The notes: generated from the letters alone by a model not told the origin. 64,000 nucleotides of DNA from Yarrowia lipolytica (GCF_001761485.1 NC_090771.1:1178001-1242000); one strand, 5' to 3'. Shown: positions 9,966-21,172, counted from the stretch's first letter. Translations and numbers: made by a program.

Positions 9966-10202
9966 CGTTGCCTCAGTCACTCGCCCACTTGCTCACCTGT
10001 ACTTGTCAGTAGCTTGTTGGTTGGTTTCGCGCTTGCGCCCTTTGATCGCGTACCCAATAAGGCTCACCTGCATTTGCGCCAATTCTAAACTGTGGAGGCA
10101 AAAAGGCTAACCTTCGGCATGACACTACAGGAATCTGCAACAGGCTAGATATCGGGACAAGACCAGATACGTCTTTGACCTCGTTTCCCCGTCAAAAATT
10201 GC

Positions 10203-11483
10203 ATGTCCGACAACGAGAAGCTGGCCGCGGCGATGCGCACGCGCCTCAACTTCGCCATGGTCAAGGTCCAGAAGGGCTGGGAGGACCGGTCCATTGACCA
10301 GATAGAGGAGGCGACTAACCACCAGGACCAGGCCAAGGACAAGATACACACACACACAGACAAGAAGGGCGCACAGATACAGACACAGTCACAGACACAG
10401 TCACAGACGCAGTCACAGACACAGACAGACAAGAAGGGCGCACACACACAACCCCCCCGCAAGACCCACGCACGCAGCGACATCTCCGCCGCAGCAATAG
10501 GTCGCACGGTGGGGGGCACAAGTCCGGTCAAGGAGCAGGCGGCTTCATCTTCTGCTGGAGTGCGTTCGGCAGACTCGTCTCCAAGGGTCTCACAGGCCTC
10601 ATTTGCAGTGCCGCAGACGGCCAGTACCGGCCTGGGACTGTCAATACCGACCTCTCCGACGCCACGAAGGCGGCCCTCCAAGCGGGGACACCGACGCTCG
10701 ACCTCGGACATTCTACACAACTCCACTGGTGGAGTGTCCGGCGTCTTCAAGGTCGACAAGCCCCAGGAGAGGGCGTGGGGCACTCCGGCGCAGCCAAAGC
10801 AGTCACCCCAGAAGTACCACGCCCAGATTCAGCACAGCTACCCGCCCAACTCTTACCCGCCAAACACCTACCCTCAGAACACTTACTACCCCCCTCCTCC
10901 CCCACCACAACAGCATAGTGGTATCCACTACCCTCCACAGCACTACCCTCCTCCTCCTCCGCCGCCTCCCCCGCCACAAGATCACGGATCTCCTACAGTC
11001 ACACCTTCAGGCATGGTGCACCACTCCCCACCGCACGCCTTGGGCCAGGCCTTCCAACCCCAGCCTCCACAGCCGTCCCCCCAACATCAAAGACAGTACA
11101 ATTACACCCACGCCCCGCCCTACGGATCGCCACCTCAATACAGTCACCAGTCGCACTCGCCAACACGCCCGTCACCGCTGCATGGACCGCCACAGACGCC
11201 TCCGACGTCCAATCCCACGTCAGCATCGGGAACCAGACCCACGCTGGCGCCTCTACACGTGTCGCTGCCGCCGATATCCACGTCCATCAACTCGCCAACG
11301 TCTGCGCCTGACAGAGTCACCCTGCCGCCCATGCGTGCTATCTACGAGCCGGTGATGCCGTATGGGGACGTTACGAGTCCCCGAGCGCATCTTCCCTCTC
11401 CCGCGCCTCATTCACCGGGCCAGAGAGAGGTCGATGACGATGCTGCAGAGTCGTTGATGTATTTCAGCTCTCCGAGAAGGTAA
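10203..11483 (+). CDS. Proline-rich protein with Whi5/Nrm1-like GTB motif
   Basis: A 426-residue protein. Residues about 7-36 (RLNFAMVKVQKGWEDRSIDQIE core) resemble the GTB motif of fungal Whi5, Srl3/Whi7 and Nrm1, which binds SBF/MBF and represses G1/S transcription. The pattern is a basic RL, then an A..KVQ.GW core, then an SI..IE tail. Next comes a microsatellite-coded T/Q/S block (TQSQTQSQTQSQTQT) between two copies of DKKGA. After it lie many S/T-P sites (for example SIPTSPTPRRRP), as expected for a cyclin-CDK target. The C-terminal half is a proline, histidine and tyrosine-rich disordered region with a run of eight or more prolines. Only the short motif supports the function, so Whi5-like repressor is an inference. 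The frame is open, uses yeast-like codons and has a TATA box upstream. Confidence 0.75.
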   Translation: MSDNEKLAAAMRTRLNFAMVKVQKGWEDRSIDQIEEATNHQDQAKDKIHTHTDKKGAQIQTQSQTQSQTQSQTQTDKKGAHTQPPRKTHARSDISAAAIGRTVGGTSPVKEQAASSSAGVRSADSSPRVSQASFAVPQTASTGLGLSIPTSPTPRRRPSKRGHRRSTSDILHNSTGGVSGVFKVDKPQERAWGTPAQPKQSPQKYHAQIQHSYPPNSYPPNTYPQNTYYPPPPPPQQHSGIHYPPQHYPPPPPPPPPPQDHGSPTVTPSGMVHHSPPHALGQAFQPQPPQPSPQHQRQYNYTHAPPYGSPPQYSHQSHSPTRPSPLHGPPQTPPTSNPTSASGTRPTLAPLHVSLPPISTSINSPTSAPDRVTLPPMRAIYEPVMPYGDVTSPRAHLPSPAPHSPGQREVDDDAAESLMYFSSPRR

Positions 11484-13047
11484 CCGATCTGGTTAGGTGG
11501 TTGGGCGGTATTTGCCATCAGTCATCATGATTACGTTTTGATTACGATTACTAACAAGCTAACCGGACTAGGTGCTGACTCGAGACTGAGACATACTATA
11601 AGCGTCTATAAGCGTGGTTCTCTAGCGTGGCCTAAGAGCATCATGATCCATAAGCATTATATTTATACTTTAGATGTAGAAGACGGCAGTCTTATGATGA
11701 GCTTTTTGTGCTGTAATCAAGAAATGGTGGCAACATGTTCTTTTGTCCCCGTCTCTCGTCGCTTCTTCTTCATGCTGGTGGCAGTATCTCCCATGTGCTG
11801 CCTGTACAGATGTGAAACAGAGGCCCACTTTCAGAACAAAGACTGAAACAGATTTGCCTCTTATGGAAAGACCCTTTATTATCGCTTGTCGAAATTAATA
11901 TCTCTTTTTATTATCGCTAACGTTTGCTTCTTAATTCTAGAAGGTCTCCTGAGCGTTTGAGATTACTAATCAGATGTAGTTGGGCAGATATGGATGAGCT
12001 CATTACAGCTGACCACCGAGTAGAGTAATAGGAAGCTGGCCTACTCGCAATTGCACTCGTACTTGTGTGCAAGATCTAGGCCTCACCCCTTAGAATGTCG
12101 AGTAATATGTCAACTATTGAGAGTTAAATTTGGTAGATTTTGTTCCTGTGTTTGGCTTATCACGACAACAGGTTACCAGAGGCTGATTGAGCTGAGAAAT
12201 GAACCAAGTATTCAGAAGGAGAACAAAATAACCGGTTCCCAATTTTTGGAGCAATTGGAGCCTTTCTGGGGACGATCTGATGTGGTATGTTGTAGGCTAT
12301 AGATCAAGTGTTAGTTGGGAACTAGTTGGGGGTTAGTTTAGAACAGGCAAAACTAGCAGTTTCTCCAACTCTCCTTTTTTTCCTCACAAAGGTCGGGGGT
12401 TTTCTCCACATTATATCCAGCAGACAGACAAGGTGGATGGTATCGTTTTTACGGTGCGCCCACATCTTTCTGAAGAGCAGGTGATACGTTGTTCTCTTCG
12501 ATTTTGCTGAGGAGTTCGGGCATGTATACATGGAAGAGAAGACTACATGTTCCTGAGATGTACAGAAGCTTCAAGACAAGTAATAATCGACCTATGAAAG
12601 ACACAAGAATTGCTATCATTAACGATTGATCTCAATTGATCCAGAAGAGTTCTCAGGCCTTCACTTCTTTAGCTGTACGCGGAGCTATAGACAATCTACA
12701 GGAACTGTCATGACAAGTTACAATTGGAAAACAAGTAGATCCATCGGCTCAGAATCAAACAGAGATCCCAATTGCGGTTTCAAACCAGCTTTGATGATAC
12801 ACGTACAATCTTTGGAGATATCTACTCTTGAGTACATACAAGTAGCACCCTATCAGGTTATACAAACGTGGAAGTCAGAGACAAGTGTACCTACAACACA
12901 AGTCGATGATTTCTTGTCCAAAACAAAAACGGATGCCGCAGTGATATTCGCCCCAGCCCAGACATTCCGCTGATATCTTCCGATTTTGTTCACCCCCCAA
13001 AAAAATTCCACCCATTCTCAAGATTGACATTCATTTCATACCATCAC
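11484..13047. other. Intergenic between convergent genes, nothing recognised
   Basis: AT-rich sequence between the 3' ends of the GTB-motif gene and PAC10. Only short frames without codon bias are present, and no tRNA or repeat is seen. Confidence 0.55.
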
Positions 13048-13614
13048 CTACTTGTTTTCCGCTCGCTCCGCCTCCTCACGCTCCTTCTTACGTCGGTTTA
13101 CGTCCCAGTTGTGCACACGGGCAATGTTCACCTCAACGGTGGTGATGTTTTCTCTCAGAAACAGCACATCTTCCTCGGCGGTGTCGTAGCCTCTCTTGGC
13201 ACCCTCCAACCGCTCACTCAGCAGCTGCTTGGCCTCGGCAACATCGTACTCCAGCATCACGTTGGCGCCCAGCCACAGATAGACAGACTGAATGCCGCTC
13301 GCCTCGATCTTGGCTTCTGTGTACAGCGTGTCGTTGAGCTCGTAGTTGGTCACCACGTCTTCGCCGGCCGAACCCTTGAGCTGCAGAAACTCCACCATCT
13401 CCAGCGACTTTTGGATGTCCGGAATCTTCTCCTTGAGCCCGGCCTGCCGCTGTAAAGTCGTCATTTCCATATACTTGTACTTTTGCAGCATTTCCTGGAA
13501 TTTGTCGAGCGATTCCTTGACGCCCGACTTGCTCACAAACTCGGCCACATTGTCGACGAAGGGGGCCCGGGGAATGCCGCGGGGGTTTGTGTCAGGTTCA
13601 GAGGACGCAGACAT
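13048..13614 (-). CDS. PAC10: Prefoldin subunit 3 (Pac10/Gim2)
   Basis: A 188-residue alpha-type prefoldin subunit. Prefoldin is a six-subunit cytosolic chaperone that hands unfolded actin and tubulin to the CCT ring. The sequence begins MSASSEPDTNPRGIPRAPFV, and the motif GIPRAPFVDNVAEFV is typical of subunit 3. Two long coiled-coil segments (about 30-75 and 125-188) flank the beta-hairpin part, VYLWLGANVMLEYDVAEA. The end, VHNWDVNRRKKERE, is the usual conserved tail. The length matches the family (about 190-200). The frame runs 81 codons further upstream, but that part has no family similarity, so the internal ATG is chosen. Confidence 0.94.
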   Translation of the reverse strand: MSASSEPDTNPRGIPRAPFVDNVAEFVSKSGVKESLDKFQEMLQKYKYMEMTTLQRQAGLKEKIPDIQKSLEMVEFLQLKGSAGEDVVTNYELNDTLYTEAKIEASGIQSVYLWLGANVMLEYDVAEAKQLLSERLEGAKRGYDTAEEDVLFLRENITTVEVNIARVHNWDVNRRKKEREEAERAENK

Positions 13615-15440
13615 TGTGTGTGAGTGATTGTGTAACTGGAGTGATCTGTAGTGTGCGATCTGTGATGTGGTGATCTGCAGGCGGAAGTTTAGGGAGTTGG
13701 TGCAGTCAGTTTGAAGAGTAGTTCCACAAGTCACAATTTTGTATGAAAATGGGCTATGATTATTACACCATTGGAATAGCTGCAAATTTACTGATGGAAA
13801 GATACATGTTCCACAACATTTTTCTTGCGAAAACAACCATAGAGGACAACAAAGCACCGCCCTAACTCATGTACTAAGTGTGTATACCTTTACTTGAACT
13901 TAGTTAAGATACTTAGTTAGACGTTACGACGACATTACCCACATCCTCAAGCGTTCTATGGTGACTGGAAAATACCAAAAGATCAAAGAAAACCAGAAAA
14001 GAAAACTGTTTTTCATTGACCTGAAAAAAATCCAATCAAGTAATGTGAGAATTTCAATCTCTTCTGTTCTGCACCAGTACAATAAATCAAACCGTCAAAA
14101 CCTGTCCAACTGAGAAGATAACTGAATCAGAAACAGTTAATTTACTCATATAATTGCAACCTATAAAAAAATCTGTGATTAATATCCATGCACTCCCCCA
14201 ATATTGCGATATTTGGATCCGCTCGTTCCTCAGTGCAGACGCGCTGAGTGTTGAAAAGACACCAAAGAAGACACCAAAGAAGACACCAAAGAAGGACTTT
14301 GCCAGAAACCCGTTGAGATTGCTCAGTTAACAAATTGTTGGTGAGTTCATTTACTATCGGATCAACATTGGTTGTTTTTTTGATAAAGAACCACGAGGAC
14401 TTCATGGAGTAAACATCATTTGCTGACTAAAGTATACATTCAAGTTAGATGGAGTCCTCCAGCAAAATAGATTGTAAGGAGACATTTGTTAGTTGCCACG
14501 TGACGGATGGAATGGTTATTATTCAAAATCTCTGATCGGGTGATTACCCGTGGTGATAGAAGTGGTGTGTGTAGTTGTCACTTCAAAGTGAAAACTCCAA
14601 GATAGAATCCGAAATTGGGCTCGGAAAGAGGAAGAGAAATCCCTGGATGAACTCAGCAGAGGGTTTTAACCGCAATTATCTTCTTTCACTTCTCTCCACC
14701 GTGTCTCTTCAGCCACTTGTAGACATGTCTCCATTCCAACTACACCTCAACCAATATCCTAACGATCTCAATCTTTTTGTTAATCAGAATCATTCCAGCC
14801 ACCCCAACAAATTACTTGACCTGACAACCAAATCCGAAACGGAGAAAATAAATCCTCAAATCACAAAATCATATAACACAAAACCACCAAAAACCCCATT
14901 GCTTTTCCTAATCCGTCTTTTACCCCTTGCTACCTCTTCGAGATGACTTTGGAGCTTGCCCAATTTTTTTTTATGTTAGTCTAAACCCTAAAAATAAACA
15001 CCTTGCCAAATTGGGATTTCCGAATAGCCGTCAGTTTAGCCAAAGTGAGTGCAGCAAATAGATGCACCACTTCGAATCGAACCGACGGTGATTAACAAAC
15101 TCAAATAAGGTTTTGATTATTAATTTTGTCATTTTTTTTAGGGTAAAAAGGAACAATGACAGTAAACGATATTATGGCATATCGAGACCCAGAGTGATAT
15201 AACCAATTTCTCTGCGATATTCCTAGACCCTCAAATAACCCACAACATCCCCTCTACGCCCATTCTCACATGACTTTCACAACATGTTGGAGGAGGGTCC
15301 CAATTTCGCCAATCTGGTTAAGGTTTGTCCCAATTTGTAATTCACGTGACGTGACTGCTCTTTCAAATTTTCAGTTGGGACTCCTCCCAAGTATCTTAAT
15401 TTCTCTCTGCAGTCTCTTCATCTTCGACAAATCATTCACC
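13615..15440. other. Shared upstream region of PAC10 and RPL18
   Basis: These divergent genes are 1.8 kb apart. AT-rich sequence without a convincing gene; the longest frames begin with non-ATG codons. A 12-base unit (AGACACCAAAGA) is repeated three times at 14257-14292. Confidence 0.55.
14257..14292 (+). repeat. Tandem repeat, 3 x 12 bases
   Basis: Three perfect copies of AGACACCAAAGA. The unit length is a multiple of three, but no supported gene covers it. Confidence 0.85.
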
Positions 15441-16300
15441 ATGGGAAAAGACTCTTTCACCAAGAAGCACCAGAAGCATTCTAACCGAACTGCTCCCAAG
15501 TCCGAGAACGTCTACCTGACCCTCCTGGTCAAGCTGTACCGATTCCTGGCCCGTGAGTGCGAGTGAGGACGTGTTATTAATGACATTGTCCAAGCACAGA
15601 AATGTGCGGAGCGTGAGCACTACGGAGAGGTTGAGAGTGGGTCTATGCATGTGCTGTGCGGTGGCATCTACCGTACTATTACAAGTATGGTACTTGTGTA
15701 TGGCACAGTTGCGTTGCCCGAACTCCCTCGACATGCCACGTAGAGTGGTGCCAGAATCAAGACCCATCTTGTTTTGGGATTCTATTGATACGGCATCACA
15801 GTCGAATTTTGACATTCGGCCTTTTATTTCGTTTTCTTTTTACTAACTCAGGACGAACTGACTCCAAGTTCAACAAGCGGGTTCTCAAGGGTCTTTTCCT
15901 CTCCAAGGTCAACCGACCCCCCGTCTCCACTGGCAAGATTGTCGAGAACCTCAAGGTCAAGGGCAATGCTGACAAGATCGTTGTTGTTGTCGGCACCGTG
16001 ACTGACGATCCCCGACTCGTCGAGTTCCCCAAGACCACCGTCGCTGCCCTCCGATTCACCGGCACTGCCCGAGCTCGAATCGTCAAGGCTGGCGGTGAGG
16101 CCCTCACTCTTGATCAGCTTGCTGTCCGAGCCCCTACCGGCGAGAACACTCTGATGCTGCGAGGCTCCCGAAACGCCCGACAGGCTGTTCGACACTTTGG
16201 CTTCGGTCCCCACAAGAACAAGGCTCCCCGAGTTCTGTCCAAGGGCCGAAAGTTCGAGCGAGCTCGAGGTCGAAGACGATCTCGAGGTTTCAAGGTCTAA
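15441..16300 (+). CDS. RPL18: 60S ribosomal protein eL18 (Rpl18), one intron
   Basis: Two exons, 15441-15552 and 15852-16300, give 186 residues, the same length as baker's yeast Rpl18. Exon 1 encodes the start [11 protein letters not shown] and runs to KLYRFLA plus the first base of an arginine codon. The 299-base intron starts GTGAGT at 15553 and ends TACTAACTCAG at 15851, so the branch site sits only a few bases from the acceptor. The splice restores an arginine and continues [17 protein letters not shown]. Conserved blocks include [43 protein letters not shown] and the closing [11 protein letters not shown]. The protein is a structural component of the large subunit. Codon use is strongly biased, with nearly all arginines as CGA, as expected for a highly expressed gene. 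Confidence 0.97.
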
Positions 16301-17521
16301 GCAATTGGACTTTGAACAAGATCAACATAAAAAATGTATATTTAAGCATACCATATTTGAAATAGCGAGTCCAATGGCGTAGGAAGAATGTACAGACTTG
16401 CAGAGAGTGCTGACACCAAGTACAAGTACATTAGACCTCTAGTGCTGGTTTCCAGTATGGTCGGAACTCTTGAGCTGTCTACGCCTGTGGTGGATGTGCC
16501 AGTAGATCCACATCAAATAGAAAACTCGATTCACATTTGTCTATAGTTCTTGGCTGAAGTCGTAGTACAGTGCAAGTACCTGTACACGTACGAGTATCAT
16601 TGGATCCCCTACAAGTACTTGTATGTACCGTACCGCTCGTAAACTACAGTACTTGCAAATCTGACCAGAATCAAAGGTTTTCTTTTGATTCTGCCTCGCT
16701 TCATCTCCATATTTTCATCTCCATATCTTTATTTCCATCTCTTCATCTAGTGCCTCCAGTTATGTTCCATGAATAGAGCATGTATACGACGTTATAAAAA
16801 GCACCGAAAAAGCCACAAAAGTGTCAGAATCAAATGGGGAGTTGAAATATTCCACATTTGGAGGTATTATATTATAATCGACAAGTCTACGAGGTCTCAA
16901 TGGCACTATACAACGTTTCAGTCCCACTACTTGTACAGTAGGTAGTGCATTGGGTCTTGTAATTATCATAAACGAAGCCCTTCAAGTAAAAGGTGAGAAA
17001 CGACAGTCCCACTTTTAGACGGGGATTGTTTCACCATTCGAAAGAAACGAAAATTCTGTCCAGTTTGATCCCACCACAACTTGTCTAAGTGGAGTTTGGT
17101 TTTGATTCACTCTGTCATGGTATTTGCTCAAGTGTCGTCATGGAGAGTAGTCCATATCTCCAGATGTTTGTACTACAAGTGGTGGATATTTATGTGGTGG
17201 ATATAAAATATGTCGACGGACTTAGGCAAAGACGGCGGATACGGAACTGCTTTTCCCATTTTTATCGCTGGTCACACAGCAGGGAGATAGTATAAAACTC
17301 GGACGATGTAGACAGAGCACACCAAGAGGTCAGTCAAATGGCACCTGTGACCAGTACTTACCGTGCCGAGCCGTCTACAGTCAACCACTCAGTCATTCAG
17401 TGGTGTTTATTCAGAGGGTTATATACGTTATGGTTGGGAAGAAGTCGTTCGGTGGCAGTCACTCGGGGAAACAGCGTTCGGTCGAAGTCATTCGGGAAGA
17501 GCGTTAGGTAGACTACTGCAT
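16301..17521. other. Intergenic between convergent genes
   Basis: 1.2 kb between RPL18 and the TMEM205-like gene. It contains GTACAAGTAC at 16420-16429 and further GTAC-rich sequence around 16560-16650. No gene is seen. Confidence 0.6.
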
Positions 17522-18034
17522 TCACTTGGGAATGGTCTTGAGCAGCCCTCCGGTAAGAGTAGCTCCGTAAAAGGTCATGGCTCCGAAAGCGATCAGGTTG
17601 ACCAGCACCGAGGCTCCATGGACCTTGGCAAACTCCTTGTTGATGGCCTTGAGCTCGGCCGACGCCTTGGGGTCCTTGTGGTGGGACAACCCCTCCTTGT
17701 CGAGCTGGGCCTTTCGCTGGGCCATGACCCGTCGGTTAGCGGGGCCCAGAATCAGCGTGTTGAGCAGACCGCCCACCAGACAGATGCCCAGCGGCCAGTA
17801 GAAGGCGGGGCCAGCCACAAATGGTGGCGTCAATAGCAGAATGCCTGAGGCCAGCGCCTGGAACGCAAAGTAGCCCGGGAACAACTTGGCCTGGAGATTG
17901 GAAAAGTGCTCATGGGGCAGAGCTCGGTAGGCCATTATGCCATTGTAGAAGGACTGGTAGGCCGTGGCTCCGAAGAGCAGCGAGTAGGTCCAGAGATGGT
18001 AAGGTGCGACTGTGGCGAGAATTGATGCGACCAT
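17522..18034 (-). CDS. TMEM205-like (DUF4149) membrane protein
   Basis: A 170-residue integral membrane protein with about four hydrophobic segments, at roughly 10-35, 50-70, 75-98 and 140-162. The first two are joined by a loop ending LQAKLFPGYF, and the third is followed by a basic stretch, GPANRRVMAQRKAQLDKEG. A short aromatic N-terminal helix, an F..LQ.KLFP.YF signature and R/K-rich cytosolic linkers fit the TMEM205/DUF4149 family of small fungal and animal membrane proteins. Their role is poorly known; human TMEM205 is linked to drug resistance. The frame extends 27 codons upstream through a HTHTHTH stretch that looks like leader DNA, so the second ATG (MVASIL) is preferred. The gene call is good; the family call is by pattern only. 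Confidence 0.8.
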   Translation of the reverse strand: MVASILATVAPYHLWTYSLLFGATAYQSFYNGIMAYRALPHEHFSNLQAKLFPGYFAFQALASGILLLTPPFVAGPAFYWPLGICLVGGLLNTLILGPANRRVMAQRKAQLDKEGLSHHKDPKASAELKAINKEFAKVHGASVLVNLIAFGAMTFYGATLTGGLLKTIPK

Positions 18035-19986
18035 GACGGCGGAATAATGCGTGTGAGTGTGGGTGAGTACAGAGACAAGAAGTGAGAATATGGTACCACG
18101 ATTATGTTGACTCAAACTCTGTTGCGGAGGCGGGGGCTTGAAAGAAATGGTGGAGGAAAAAAGGGAAATAAAATTGATATAAAGGCGAAAATTGTGTTAG
18201 TGACTCAATTGAGACGAGAGAAAAAAACGATTTTTTTTCTAGTCTTCATAAAAGATACTGGCGGAACAACAGTGGTTCTGGGTCCAGTGGCAAAAAATAA
18301 GTTGTACGAATACTGGTACCCGACGTGCATGTGAACAAAGAGAATCGAATTATCTGATTGTGCTTAGTCATATTTGCACAGGTGGAGCTGAGATAGTGGA
18401 CCGAAGGGTTGAGGGTATTTTTGGAGTTTCATGTTCAAGTACGAGTGCAGTACAGTACAGCATATTTGAGCTGGGCGGGGATAATAAAGTGATAAAGATA
18501 TAGTACTTGCAGAGAGAGACTCAACCAACTACAAAAAGTGTAGAGTAGCTCCGAGAATAAGTGAGATTGGCCACGAGTATTGATTTCGTATCAAAACGAA
18601 GTTATTAATACCCTTTCTCTAACCGTACAGGAACCCACGTTCGGATTCTCAGATTACTTAGTCCCTTAACAAACTTCAAACTAATGTGGTTTGGTGGAGC
18701 TCATAAATGCGAGTGGAGCAACAACAAAACGTCATTTCTTCTTCAACACTCCGAGTCGAATTACAGTAACATCAGCTATATTTTACGTACAAGAATTATA
18801 TGAACTCAACTCTCTTAAAAGTCGAACTAACAAACAGACCCAACATCTTACAGTAATAGTAGAGGTTGACATGAGTTCATCCTTGGATCAGAATTTACGA
18901 ACATGTTATTTAGTTTTTTAAAGGAGAACAGACCATTGGATTCAGAATTCTCGGCATATCGTTGATCGACAAGTCTGCTTCTCAAAGTTGATTTTCAATA
19001 TTCCTACTGACTACCCTACGGGCGATGAGAGTGATTGTGTGAATGGTCTTTTTTTTTTTTTTTTTTTTTTTTTTTTCTCTTCTCCGAGCAACGGGTCAGT
19101 TTTTATACCTTCCGTATTTAGTTCATTAATTCAATTTCTGACTGCAATCACGGGAAGTTGGATCGGACCAAATTAGGCCAAACCAGAGCAACTGAATCGT
19201 TTTAGGCGATTGGGTTGAATTGAAATCAGTCGAAGCACTCTCATGAACCCGATATATGTCCTACTATTCCGCCTCAGACACAGGCATCAGCAATCATAAG
19301 TGGAAGTTATAGGGTGGGACAGCGGTGGGTGGACGTGGCTGTTAGAACAGTCAAGTACATTGAAATGAAGACATGTGGCTCAATTGGTGTGAACAGAGAC
19401 GACATTTGGCCCATTGAAATTGGTTTTAGGACCGTAGTCCATACTCACTCGCATCTCCGGCCACATTTCGTATCGTCTCTTCTGCCTTGATCATGCATCT
19501 TTGAGACATTGAGGTGAGATCGGATGAGCAATGCGGGATTGTAAGAGGATGGATTTGGAAGGGGAGGGATTTCCAAGGGGAAGGAAAAGGGGGTTTGACA
19601 AGATTGAGCTCCAAAGGGAGGGAAATTTGGAAGAAAAACCAATAAAACCGTGTCACCTGATTCGGTCAGTCTGAATCGTGCGCTCCAGGTCTAAATTTTC
19701 ATACAAGCCACATTTTTGGGTAGTTATTTGTCACAGTGATGACATTAGCAACTGGTGTCGCAGAGATTTTAGCGATCACCGGTGGTCACCTTGACGTTTC
19801 TATTTCAGGCCACATCTGTGTTCTTAGCAATGGCTGTGTTTGGATGATATTTTATCGTATTTTTTTTTTCTTTCTTTTTTTTCTCTTTCTTTTTCTTCTT
19901 TCTCAATAGTAATAACTGTTGGCTCTGCAATTATTAATTACTAATTGCTCGTGCATACCGTCTACCGCACTAAGCACCACCAGCTT
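18035..19986. other. Intergenic with long poly-T tract
   Basis: AT-rich, with no convincing gene. It contains a run of 28 T (19049-19076) and a pyrimidine tract at about 19861-19903. Confidence 0.55.
19049..19076 (+). repeat. Homopolymer T28
   Basis: An uninterrupted run of 28 T. Tracts this long exclude nucleosomes and vary in length between strains; its role here is unknown. Confidence 0.9.
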
Positions 19987-20247
19987 CTACCCACTCGAAT
20001 TAGACAGCAATTGTTTCCTTCGGATTCGCCACAAATCCACATCGTCCGCAAACTCGAAATACGCCTTGACATGACCCAAGCACGATAGCGACAGAGTTCC
20101 TTTGCTGTCGAGCTTAGCCGCCGGACCTCTGCTGCCGAACTTGAGCCTCTTGTCGACAGTCTTCGGAGCAAGTGTAATTGGGTTTGCACGTTTCTGGGAG
20201 TGGCGGGGACAGGAGAACGAGCCCAGCTTGCGCAATTGACGAGACAT
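19987..20247 (-). CDS. Possible small protein of unknown function
   Basis: An 86-residue frame, MSRQLRKLGSFSCPRHSQ to RRKQLLSNSSG, diverging from SOD2 with 235 bases between the two start codons. I do not recognise it. It is basic, has no hydrophobic segment and carries SFSCP and LSLSCLGH cysteine pieces. Codon use is mixed but not unlike a moderately expressed local gene (AAG and GTC common, several CGA/CGC arginines). Two other frames overlap the same DNA, and none has known family similarity. It could be a chance frame in the SOD2 upstream region. Confidence 0.35.
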   Translation of the reverse strand: MSRQLRKLGSFSCPRHSQKRANPITLAPKTVDKRLKFGSRGPAAKLDSKGTLSLSCLGHVKAYFEFADDVDLWRIRRKQLLSNSSG

Positions 20248-20400
20248 GGAAACGGCGAAAGTTGCAATCAACAAGAAATAACGAGACCATAACGTAAGTG
20301 CCTTTATGTTGCCCAATATCTCCACCCAAACACGCCCCAGAGCCTGCCCTTCTCCTGCCCTCTTCTATCCCCCACACTCAAACTCAATTGGCTGGGAGTT

Positions 20401-20407
20401 TATAAGA
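20401..20407 (+). promoter_or_regulatory. TATA box of SOD2
   Basis: TATAAGA lies 82 bases before the SOD2 ATG, with a CA-rich leader between them. Spacing and context fit a yeast core promoter. Confidence 0.6.
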
Positions 20408-20482
20408 AGCAAGCCACTGCTCCCCGTTCGCCAGACTCAGACTCACATTTGTACCGACATTTGTATTCACCTCTCACACACA

Positions 20483-21172
20483 ATGCTCGCCCGAAACACT
20501 CTTCGACAGACCATTCGAAAGGCCCAGCCCATGGCCGGCCGAACCCTGACCACCGCCGTTCTGCCCAAGCTGGACTACGACTTTGGCGCCCTGGAGCCCT
20601 TTGTGGCCGGCCAGATCAACGAGATCCACTACACCAAGCACCACCAGACCTACGTCAACTCGTTCAACGCCGCCTCCGAGCAGCTGGCCTCCGCCGAGAA
20701 GGACGGAGACCTCAAGAAGATTGTCGAGCTGCAGAACCTGATCAACTTCCACGGCGGAGGACACATCAACCACTCTCTGTGGTGGAAGAACCTGGCTCCC
20801 AAGGGCCAGGGTGGAGGCGAGCTGCCTTCTCCCGACTCGCCTCTCGGCAAGGCCATCAAGGAGCAGTGGGGAGACGCCAACAAGCTGATCGAAACCACCA
20901 ACGCTGCTCTCGCCGGTGTCCAGGGCTCCGGATGGGCCTGGATCGTCAAGAACAAGCTCACCGGTGACATCGAGGTCATCACCAAGCAGAACCAGGACCC
21001 CGTGGCCGGCAACCACATCCCTCTCGTCGGTATCGACGCCTGGGAGCACGCCTACTACCTCCAGTACAAGAACGTCAAGGCTGACTACTTCAAGGCCATC
21101 TGGAACGTCATCAACTGGCAGGAGGCTGAGAAGCGATTCCTCGGTGAGGCCAAGTTTGTCAACGGCCAGTAA
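20483..21172 (+). CDS. SOD2: Mitochondrial manganese superoxide dismutase
   Basis: A 229-residue Fe/Mn superoxide dismutase that converts superoxide to peroxide and oxygen in the mitochondrial matrix. The first 24 or so residues (MLARNTLRQTIRKAQ start) are basic and lack acids, a typical targeting presequence. The mature enzyme starts near AVLPKLDYDFGALEP. The four metal ligands are present: H49 (EIHYTKHH), H97 (GHINHSLWW), D185 and H189 (DAWEHAYYLQY). GGG before HINH and the Q at the GVQGSGWAW site favour manganese. The length fits the family. Codons are highly biased toward C-ending and CGA, implying strong expression. In-frame sequence continues upstream, but this ATG is the one followed by a presequence and preceded by a TATA box and leader. 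Confidence 0.96.
   Translation: MLARNTLRQTIRKAQPMAGRTLTTAVLPKLDYDFGALEPFVAGQINEIHYTKHHQTYVNSFNAASEQLASAEKDGDLKKIVELQNLINFHGGGHINHSLWWKNLAPKGQGGGELPSPDSPLGKAIKEQWGDANKLIETTNAALAGVQGSGWAWIVKNKLTGDIEVITKQNQDPVAGNHIPLVGIDAWEHAYYLQYKNVKADYFKAIWNVINWQEAEKRFLGEAKFVNGQ

Larger units (their letters stand above)
7324..10202. other. 2.9-kb intergenic region with simple repeats
   Basis: This is the upstream region of LHS1 (left) and of the GTB-motif gene (right). No convincing protein is seen. It holds a 10-base unit repeated three times (CCGTTTTCAA type, 8001-8030), an imperfect 14-base repeat at about 8490-8527, a GT12 run at 9942-9965, and several GTAC-rich motifs (GTACTTGTAC at 9110-9119, CTACTTGTAGAT at 9213-9224). 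Confidence 0.6.

Noticed and set aside
12300-12330. GATCAAGTGTTAG resembling U2 snRNA
   Set aside because: Only about ten bases match; the branch-pairing GTAGTA and flanking U2 stems are absent.
13615-13857. In-frame N-terminal extension of PAC10
   Set aside because: Sequence before MSASSEP lacks similarity to prefoldin and looks like leader DNA.
14575-14946. 123-codon frame on the plus strand
   Set aside because: Starts at a non-ATG codon, is low-complexity, and has no family similarity.
15060-15110. GGTTCGATTCG (minus strand) as a tRNA T arm
   Set aside because: Flanking bases do not pair and there is no cloverleaf.
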